NCBI GenBank assembly: GCA_030378015.1
Contig: JAUCGG010000016.1
Coordinates: forward strand, 1-46,997
Direction: 5' to 3'
DNA: 46,997 nucleotides
DNA from: Desulfococcaceae bacterium HSG8
GTDB taxonomy: Bacteria > Desulfobacterota > Desulfobacteria > Desulfobacterales > 4be13
How positions within the stretch are numbered: the stretch's first letter is position 1; each line of letters begins with the position of its first letter. A model generated the notes under the pieces. It ran no database searches, was not told the DNA's origin, and saw only the letters and a program-made list of their open reading frames with translations. A program made the translations under genes and the position numbers. Below are positions 39,071 to 45,402 of this stretch, piece by piece.

Positions 39071-40194
39071 CAGATCAGTTTAAAAAGAGAGTTGTTCCAT
39101 TCATCAAGGAATCCGTCAGGCCAGTCCATTATCTTTCCATTTTCATCAACACCTATATTGCATATTTCAGTGATATGTTCATCCGAATTTCTTTGGAAAT
39201 AAGATATGGCGACGTTATCAGGAGTTAATTTTGTTTCCTTTATTGTTATACGAATCCCGTTTATAATGTGATCGCTATGGGTTTCGACAAATAACTGCAC
39301 ACCGTTTAACGCTGTACGAGCCATGAGTTCGCCTAATTTTGACTGACCTTTCGGATGAAGATTTGTTTCCGGATTTTCTATTATTATCAGTTCTCCCGGT
39401 TTGGCAGAAACCAATGCTACAATTACCGGAAGCACATGGGTAAGTCCGAAACCTACATTATCAGAGCGAAACAATCTGGTGGTTATGCTATGCTGCTTGA
39501 AAAAATACATTATATTTGTTAATCTCATTTCCAAGTTTATGCTTGGCTTCAGCTTTACGCCCGGGCTTATTTCACTCAGCCAAGCTTCAACCTGGTCTAT
39601 TAAAGGCAATATTTCTTTATCTTCAGAAAAAGCGTTCTTATGAGACAGATTCTCCAACGGAATATCATTCCTACTATTTAAACTCAGATATTCTATTGTA
39701 TTCTGCCCCTCATTGCCGAGAGGATTTGACTGAGCCGCTTCATAATGAGAAGTTTTATAATAAGGTTTCGGAGTAATTCTTGCAGCACTTAAATATTTAA
39801 ATTTATCTGCTGAAAACAGGGGCTCATTATACAACTTATCATTGGTTTCCCCGCTTTCAGCCAACGGAAGAAATGTCTCATCCTTTTCTTTTGTGCTGTA
39901 AGCAAATTTCCAACACATACTCATATAATCAAAGACGATATCAAATAATAATTCATCCTTTTCTCCGGTTTCACAAAATGCATCCCGGGCAGTTCCGATT
40001 TCTGTAAGGCTTCCATTCAAAGATAAGCCCCGGGTTAATAATTTTTGCAGATATGACTGTCTTAACAGCAACAGAACCTGAATAAAGGATGACTTGCCCA
40101 TTCCGTTCAGGCCAGTAAACAGATTTAAGTCTGACACATCAAGCTGAACATTTTTCAGTGATTTGAAGTTTTGTATTATGATGTTACGTATCAT
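39070..40194 (-). CDS. AAA15-family ATPase (DUF3696-type)
   Basis: The product has 374 residues. It has a RecF-like start (IRNIIIQNFKSLKNVQLDVS), Walker A GLNGMGKSS (residues 29-37), a GFGLTHVLPVIVAL signature region (about 245-260), Walker B LIIIENPETNLHPKGQSKLG (about 268-287) and the switch His in VETHSDHIINGIR. It couples to the upstream DUF262 gene by a four-base ATGA overlap and to the downstream gene by one base. In defence operons such ATPases regulate the partner nuclease; here the partner would be the DUF262 protein. No TOPRIM is attached. Confidence 0.82.
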   Translation of the reverse strand: MIRNIIIQNFKSLKNVQLDVSDLNLFTGLNGMGKSSFIQVLLLLRQSYLQKLLTRGLSLNGSLTEIGTARDAFCETGEKDELLFDIVFDYMSMCWKFAYSTKEKDETFLPLAESGETNDKLYNEPLFSADKFKYLSAARITPKPYYKTSHYEAAQSNPLGNEGQNTIEYLSLNSRNDIPLENLSHKNAFSEDKEILPLIDQVEAWLSEISPGVKLKPSINLEMRLTNIMYFFKQHSITTRLFRSDNVGFGLTHVLPVIVALVSAKPGELIIIENPETNLHPKGQSKLGELMARTALNGVQLFVETHSDHIINGIRITIKETKLTPDNVAISYFQRNSDEHITEICNIGVDENGKIMDWPDGFLDEWNNSLFKLI

Positions 40195-41738
40195 CTTAGT
40201 ATTCCTTTAATTAAATCTTCAACAGCCTTAAATCTTATTTCAACTGAACTTTTTGTGTAAGCTTTTTTATCAATTATAATTTGAAAATCTTCGTTGTTCA
40301 TAAGGTCTTCGAATTTTTTCAAAACATTTTTCCTATTATCAACAAGTTTTTTTCTTTCTTCATCGGAAAGATCGGAAAGGATAACAGTCCACATCTCGAA
40401 TAGTACATTACTGAATTTTCCTCCTTGCTTATCCTGAAACATTGTTTTTCTGAACGCATGTGCCCCGAATAACTCCCTGGCAGTTATAAGGCTCTTTTTA
40501 AATTGTGATTTGTACTTATCTAATGTGTATTTTGAGACATCATATATACTGGTCATTGTATTATCTAAAAAATCGGTTATCGTCGGTGTATAGTCTTTAT
40601 AAGGTGTTAATTTAAAAGCCGCATATCTTAATACGGTTTCCCTGTCTCTCATTCTTTCAATATTAAAATTTATTATTTTTTTAAACTCTTCCAACTCAGC
40701 GAGTTCTTTTACATAATCAGCAGGTTGTCCTTGATTGATTGCGTGACGGATTTCCTGATTTGTCAGTATAAGCGCGCCCGTGTTAAGACGGTGAAACACA
40801 CTGTATTTGACTCTTGCAGGAGTTCCCTTTCGCACGATATAAAAGGTAAGCTGATGCTCTTCTATTCTTCTCTGGTCAGAACGGGAAAGCTCGTCAAAAG
40901 TTTTTCCCTCGAGTTCTGTCCGATATTCCAAATCTGTCAGTCGGATCGTTTTATCTATGACAAATTTTTTTATCGTACTCAGACGCTGCAGCCCATCTAC
41001 AACCAGCCAGTTTTCTTCATCTGTACCGTCAAAATAGAATGCCGGCAAAGGAAAACGAATAAGCATTGACTCAATAAGCCTGCTCATAACATCCTCCTTC
41101 CAGAGGTTCATCTTTCTCTGAAACTTTGTTGAAAGATCAATTTCTTCATGTTCAATTCTTGTAACAAGCGAATTAACATTCTGCACCTCTCGGTCAATGG
41201 CTATTTTTGAAGTATCCAGAGGCTCTTTCTTAAAATCTCCCAAGCTTTCATCATCCTCTTCAACGTCTTCATCAAAAGAATCAATTGGAATTTGTATATT
41301 CCCTATATTTTTAAGAATATCATTCCTGTATTTATTTTTTTTATATAAGTCACTTAATTCTCTGAATAAAAATGACTTTCCTGCCTCACGGCCTACAAAC
41401 TCATTTAAATAAGTATTAACGGAACTGATAACAAGAAATTCTGAAGATGGTATAACCGGAACTTCTATTTCGCTTTGATAGATTATCAAGTCAGCTTTTT
41501 TTTCGCGACGCCAGATAATATAATCGCCATATTCCAGGCAGTTATCCTTTCCCATGCCCAGTTTGCTGATATTGTTATGAGAAATATACAGCGCGTTTCC
41601 TATAAGATTAATATTATTATCAACAATACTTTCACTAATTAAGTAATAGTAATCCCTTTTCCTCTCAGTCAGATATTTTTCCGGGATATCAAATCCGATG
41701 AAAATTCTATGGGTAAGTTCTGATAGTTTCGAATACAT
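40191..41738 (-). CDS. DUF262 (ParB-like) domain protein
   Basis: The product has 515 residues from ATG 41738 (a TTG one codon earlier is less likely; AAGGAA lies just upstream). The first 180 residues are of unknown type. A DUF262 domain follows, beginning at EEIDLSTKFQRKMNLWKEDV, with the DGQQR-type motif LVVDGLQRLSTIKKFV and the VFHRLNTGALILTNQEIRHA block. DUF262 is the ParB/sulfiredoxin-like NTPase or nuclease-associated domain of GmrS, BrxU and SspE. The DUF1524 HNH nuclease often found with it is not present; the C-terminus is a helical region. First gene of a coupled trio with an AAA15 ATPase and a third protein, which suggests a phage-defence unit (inference). Confidence 0.82.
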   Translation of the reverse strand: MYSKLSELTHRIFIGFDIPEKYLTERKRDYYYLISESIVDNNINLIGNALYISHNNISKLGMGKDNCLEYGDYIIWRREKKADLIIYQSEIEVPVIPSSEFLVISSVNTYLNEFVGREAGKSFLFRELSDLYKKNKYRNDILKNIGNIQIPIDSFDEDVEEDDESLGDFKKEPLDTSKIAIDREVQNVNSLVTRIEHEEIDLSTKFQRKMNLWKEDVMSRLIESMLIRFPLPAFYFDGTDEENWLVVDGLQRLSTIKKFVIDKTIRLTDLEYRTELEGKTFDELSRSDQRRIEEHQLTFYIVRKGTPARVKYSVFHRLNTGALILTNQEIRHAINQGQPADYVKELAELEEFKKIINFNIERMRDRETVLRYAAFKLTPYKDYTPTITDFLDNTMTSIYDVSKYTLDKYKSQFKKSLITARELFGAHAFRKTMFQDKQGGKFSNVLFEMWTVILSDLSDEERKKLVDNRKNVLKKFEDLMNNEDFQIIIDKKAYTKSSVEIRFKAVEDLIKGILR

Positions 41739-42299
41739 CAAAAAATTCCTTCGGTTTACTGTCCGGTTACTGCCAACACTTGAAAACCGGGGACATAAAA
41801 TTCGGGTGATTTCGGCCGGAAGCCTGAAAAATCAGGGAAAAGTCTCTCGGAAGCGGCCTGCCGAATTCGGCCGAAAAACCCATTTCGTTTTTCACCTTTG
41901 CATAGTTGCGGTAAAAATTTTATTTCCGATAATGTCTATTTTTAGAAATATGAACAAAATCTTACAAAAAAGTGTAACTACCTGATGATGCCATATCTCA
42001 TAAAATTCTTCCCGAAGAATGGCATAAAAATAAATATATTTCAAGAAGAAAAGAAAAAACCTGATTATAACGAATTTAGGATGCCCGGTTTAGGGAATCT
42101 GCCCGCGGATTTCCGTTTTACAAGGCTCAGGGCGGGCATTCCCGGAAAACGGCAGTTTCCGAAGAATCGGATATGCCGGCCACCCGGTTCGCAGTGTCTT
42201 GGAACGGGCAGAACTGCCATTTTGCCATTTGACAATTTCAGGATGTTGAAAAAAAAGCATATAAATGACCTCTGCCAGAAACTCCTCAGCCATACGCTT
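41739..42299. other. Region without a supportable gene
   Basis: The 560 bases upstream of the DUF262 gene show only short open frames. The CGGCCGAATTCGGC-type palindrome near 41861-41874 and several CCGG-rich pieces suggest more repeats. On the minus strand a short frame (42293-42090) starts MAEEFLAEVIYMLFFQHPEI directly after the phosphatase remnant but has no recognisable continuation. Confidence 0.5.
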
Positions 42300-42370
42300 T
42301 TACCCAGCACCTCCTTTCCTTTTCACGACCACCAAAGTCATATCATCATCTCTTGTCATCGCACCGCGTG
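42300..42370 (-). pseudogene. Tail of a SpoIIE-like phosphatase gene (remnant 1)
   Basis: The minus strand reads TRDDDMTLVVVKRKGGAG and then a stop at 42302-42300. The DDDMTLVVVK pattern is the C-terminal end of SpoIIE/PP2C-type phosphatases, whose DD binds metal. The upstream part is cut off by MITE A3. A nearly identical tail occurs at 44226-44323. Confidence 0.55.
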
Positions 42371-42377
42371 AGAATGT

Positions 42378-42671
42378 CAGTAGATCGAAAAGTTTCCGGT
42401 AAACCTTGGCAAACAGTGGATTCCGGATTACCGAATTTAAGATCAGGTAAAAAACATCCGTTTTTTAATTTTCCCCGGAATGACAATTTGACGTACTGTC
42501 ATTCCGGGGAACTTCCATGACCTGACGGTCACAACGAATGATGAAAGTCCGCCGCGACTCCCCCTTTCGTAAAGGGGGCCGGGGGGATTTTTTATCGGGA
42601 CTTTCATATAAAAATTAAAAAACGGATGTTTTCCGATTTTAACCCGGAATCCACTGTTTGCAAAAGCTTTC
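42378..42671. mobile_element. MITE-like element A3, enlarged by a nested repeat
   Basis: The left end CAGTAGATCGAAAAGTTTCC and inner arms match A1 and A2. At the palindrome centre the block GAACTTCCATGACCTGACGG to GGGACTTTCAT is inserted. The right end stops at GCAAAAGCTTTC, short of the full terminus. AATGT is found directly before the left end (42373-42377) and after the shortened right end (42672-42676), a possible target duplication, though coincidence cannot be excluded. Confidence 0.7.
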
Positions 42672-42786
42672 AATGTTTTCCTCATGGCCTCAGTAGTACT
42701 CCGTTTCAGAAATGATGTCCGGCTTATAAATTCCGCGGAGTGCAAAGCTTGCTTTGCGGGAATCCCCGGCAGGCGCAAAGCAAGCT
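42503..42786 (+). repeat. Segmental direct repeat, copy 1 (about 284 bp)
   Basis: This stretch matches 42915-43198 at a constant offset of 412 bases with few differences. It joins the second half of MITE A3 to the first half of MITE B1, so the duplication copied across the borders of two elements. Confidence 0.85.
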
Positions 42787-42848
42787 TTGCACTCCGCATT
42801 CTGAAATTTTCTGTACGACTCTGACGTTATTTCTGAAACAGAGCACTA
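42694..42848. mobile_element. MITE-like element B1
   Basis: The left end TAGTACTCCGTTTCAGAAAT and the right end ATTTCTGAAACAGAGCACTA are inverted copies. The interior holds the AAGCTTGCTTTGCGGG palindrome. On the right it runs into the inverted start of another B copy, making a 42-base palindrome (42828-42870) centred on CACTAAGTG. That second copy is broken by MITE A4 at about 42871. Confidence 0.75.
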
Positions 42849-42870
42849 AGTGCTCTGTTTCAGAAATAAT

Positions 42871-43083
42871 CAGCAGGTCGAAAACTTTCCGGTAAACCCT
42901 TGCTAACAGTGGATTCCGGGGAACTTCCATGACCTGACGGTCACAACGAATGATGAAAGTCTGCCGCGACTCCCCCTTTCGTAAAGGGGGCCGGGGGGAT
43001 TTTTTATCGGGACTTTCATATAAAAATCGGAAAACGGATGTTTTCCGATTTTAACCCGGAATCCACTGTTTGCAAAAGCTTTC
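42871..43083. mobile_element. MITE-like element A4, partial and inside a B element
   Basis: The left end is CAGCAGGTCGAAAACTTTCC. The left inner arm is cut short at GGATTCCGGGGAACTTCC, where it joins the nested block copied from A3. The right part, to GCAAAAGCTTTC, is the second copy of the 412-base-offset duplication. It is flanked by the B-family start on the left. Confidence 0.65.
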
Positions 43084-43198
43084 AATGTTTTCCTCATGGC
43101 CTCAGTAGTACTCCGTTTCAGAAATGATGTCCGGCTTATAAATTCCGCGGAGTGCAAAGCTTGCTTTGCGGGAATCCCCGGCAGGTGCAAAGCTTGCT
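42915..43198 (+). repeat. Segmental direct repeat, copy 2 (about 284 bp)
   Basis: Partner of 42503-42786. The main differences are CCGCCGCG versus CTGCCGCG and TAAAAA versus CGGAAA in the palindrome arm. In copy 2 this arm matches its own left context less well than in other A elements, as expected if it was copied from elsewhere. Confidence 0.85.
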
Positions 43199-43328
43199 TT
43201 GTTCAGCATGTCTGTAGCGTAATCTTTCAGATTGCGCCCGGATAAACAAAGCGGAGAACGCAATCTGAAAGATTACGTTACATTGCGCCCGTGCAAGCCG
43301 GACATTATTTCTGAAACTGAACACTTAG
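43106..43328. mobile_element. MITE-like element B2 with internal palindrome
   Basis: The left end TAGTACTCCGTTTCAGAAAT and the right end CCGGACATTATTTCTGAAAC, then TGAACACTTA, form the terminal repeats. Inside are GCGTAATCTTTCAGATTGCG and its inverted partner CGCAATCTGAAAGATTACG, also found near 30.35 kb. No coding capacity. Confidence 0.7.
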
Positions 43329-43384
43329 CCAGGCCCTCGGCATACAGAACCATGACATCAGAAGCAGATGGTCTTTGCCATTTG

Positions 43385-44233
43385 TCATTCCTGCACGATC
43401 TGGTACCCCTTGTTTGCGAGCAATCTGACCAATCCGTCAGGACCGCCCATATGTCCGCCTCCTACGATAATCATTACATTTTCACCGAGTTGAAATAATT
43501 CTTCAATTTTTTTCAGCCATCGGCGATTCCTGTTGATAATGATATCCTGGTAAATTCCCATTTGTTTCCTATGGTGATCCCTGTAATGAAACTCCAAAGT
43601 ATCAGCCTCTCCGTTTTTCCAAAGTTCGATAACTTCATTAAGAGGAATTTCTCCTTCCGAAAGTTCGTCTCGCAATGCATCTTCCAACAGGAACTCCTGC
43701 TGGCTTGCCGGCATTTTAGCTGTACAATCAACCTGATCTCTGGCACTCTCCAAGAACATAAATTTTTTGCCTTCATGCCTGGCTTTTTTCAAAAAACAGG
43801 CGTCGAGTCCCAGGGTGTGTCGGAATTCGGAATAATCTTCAGCTTTGTCCTCAAGCATATTGGAAAGCAGCCATGGCCTGATTTTTTCCGCCATTTTAAC
43901 AGGAAATTGCATTTCTGAAAGCTTTTCCAACAATTTTTCCCGGGTATCTTGGGAAATATCTCTCCATATTGTTTCTCCCGGCGGATAAAACCCGAGGGAT
44001 TGAACATACTGCCTGAGTTCGTAAGTATTCGCCTCTTCCATATTTGCTTCAAATACAATAACCGTGGAAACCGAAAAGGCATTTTCAAATTTGTCGGGAA
44101 GCGGATGCATGTCTTCTTGCATCAGATGCATGGAACCGACCAGAAACGCCGTATTATTTCCAATTTTTATCGTCCAAAAGAAACATTTCGAGTCTTTTAC
44201 GGCTGTTGTCACAACAGCTTCCTCCTCACCCAT
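43385..44233 (-). CDS. TraB/GumN family protein
   Basis: The product has 282 residues and matches the TraB/PrgY/GumN group (PF01963): a GSMH motif in AFLVGSMHLMQED (about residues 31-43), an acidic EANMEE and a closing GGGHMGGPDGLVRLLANKGY at the C-terminus. The paired GxxH motifs at both ends are those proposed to bind metal in this metallopeptidase-like family. No signal peptide is evident, unlike many GumN members, so it may be cytoplasmic. The start codon overlaps the tail of a SpoIIE-like phosphatase remnant, so the pair was probably an operon once. AAGGAGG lies eight bases before the ATG. Confidence 0.8.
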   Translation of the reverse strand: MGEEEAVVTTAVKDSKCFFWTIKIGNNTAFLVGSMHLMQEDMHPLPDKFENAFSVSTVIVFEANMEEANTYELRQYVQSLGFYPPGETIWRDISQDTREKLLEKLSEMQFPVKMAEKIRPWLLSNMLEDKAEDYSEFRHTLGLDACFLKKARHEGKKFMFLESARDQVDCTAKMPASQQEFLLEDALRDELSEGEIPLNEVIELWKNGEADTLEFHYRDHHRKQMGIYQDIIINRNRRWLKKIEELFQLGENVMIIVGGGHMGGPDGLVRLLANKGYQIVQE

Positions 44234-44323
44234 CCGAACCTCCTTTTCTTTTCACGATCACCAGAGTCATATCATCATCCCTCTTATTATCTGCAAAATT
44301 TGCTCCGTTATCAAATTTTATAG
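44226..44323 (-). pseudogene. Tail of a SpoIIE-like phosphatase gene (remnant 2)
   Basis: The minus strand reads FDNGANFADNKRDDDMTLVI, then VKRKGGSDG and a stop at 44228-44226. This is the end of a SpoIIE/PP2C-type phosphatase, overlapping the TraB gene start by eight bases. The upstream portion is replaced by an inverted-repeat element beginning at 44326. The DNA is very like remnant 1 at 42300-42370. Confidence 0.6.
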
Positions 44324-44325
44324 CA

Positions 44326-44467
44326 TGTAACTACACAGATTGCATTTAGGATGGATTGATTGACATTTAATAAGGATTGTTTTCAGGTCTCATATCAGTG
44401 ATTATTATTTTTTTTATCCTTCCTAAATGCAAATCAATCCTTCCTAAATGCAATCTGTGTAGTTACA
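44326..44467. mobile_element. MITE-like element (142 bp) with 26-bp perfect terminal inverted repeats
   Basis: TGTAACTACACAGATTGCAT followed by TTAGGA (44326-44351) is repeated exactly in inverted form at 44442-44467. A third partial copy (CCTTCCTAAATGCAAATC) lies inside at about 44418-44435. It interrupts the phosphatase remnant. No coding capacity. Confidence 0.8.
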
Positions 44468-44539
44468 CGAAAAACCGCAATTTCCAAAAAAATCGCGCGA
44501 AATGCTCCGCTACGGAATTCTGCTCTCCCGGGATGGCTG

Positions 44540-45340
44540 ATCGGGTCGGAGGAAGGAGAAGAAGAAAATCTTCTCCCCCCGTCCGCCCACAGAACCGTGC
44601 GTACGGGTCCGTACACGGCTCCTCATACCAGCCCTATCCGCTTTTCAGAAGAAAAGCGGACAGTTTCATCTGTTCCGTTTTACTTTCTTTCGCATCATCA
44701 TTTCAATGATCCGCACATCCCCCGTATGACCGTAAGTGTACGCATCCGGCCCGGAAAATGCTCCTTTCGGCTGACCTCATGATGACAGTTCATGACGGTT
44801 GATAAAACTCACTGATATGTTCCGCCCTTCGCCTCCGTCCTTATTATTTCCGGACGCTTACGCATTGTTTTACCCTCTGACACGGTCACCCGCATCGTCA
44901 CCGGCAATACGTTTTACGACTACTACGGCTTCATCTGCAGACCCTCTGCCCGTAACGGTCACATCTCTGCTCCGTTCAGGAGACGCTGTCGCAGTTACAA
45001 CGCTCCGGCGCAGACGGCCCTTCACCGGGTAAGATCACTCACTTTCCTTGCCCACCCGCCTCCTGTACTATGCCGCGATACGGAAAGGATACCGGGCTTC
45101 GGTAGTCGAGGGTACCTCGCCCTCCCGGCGAAGCCTGCCGGAGATTCACACCGGGTTCGGGTGACAAATTCGGCTACGGCTTCCTTCAGATTCCTCATTG
45201 GCTCTCACGAGACCGTTGTTCCCTCCTCGGGCAGTCCGTGAGAGTTTCTTCGGACACCCTTGCTTTCGCCTATACGTTGCCTCCTTTCAGGGCTCGTAAC
45301 CGGATTTACACCGGTTAGCTAATGACCATGCCGGTCACAC
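44540..45340 (-). ncRNA. ORF-less group II intron
   Basis: On the minus strand the element starts GTGTGACCGG at 45340 (the GUGYG consensus) and contains a domain V at 44621-44592. Domain V opens GAGCCGT, has a GTACG/CGTAC distal stem and the two-base GC bulge, and closes ACGGTTC. A domain-VI-like hairpin follows, and a 3' end near CCCGAT at about 44540 is my estimate. About 700 bases of structured sequence precede domain V. There is no reverse-transcriptase frame; the domain IV position holds only a short hairpin (GTCCGCTTTTC / GAAAAGCGGAT). The element therefore depends on a protein in trans or is dead. It begins 62 bases after the stop of the SUMF1 gene. Confidence 0.82.
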
Positions 45341-45402
45341 TCCGCTTCGCAGCACGGATGCCGCAGCCTGCACCGCTTTGCTCTACTGCCTGCACGTTAG
45401 TG

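Noticed and set aside
42300-43330. CRISPR-like repeat array
   Set aside because: The repeats are of unequal length, palindromic and nested, with a single 412-base offset. There are no regularly spaced units or cas genes.
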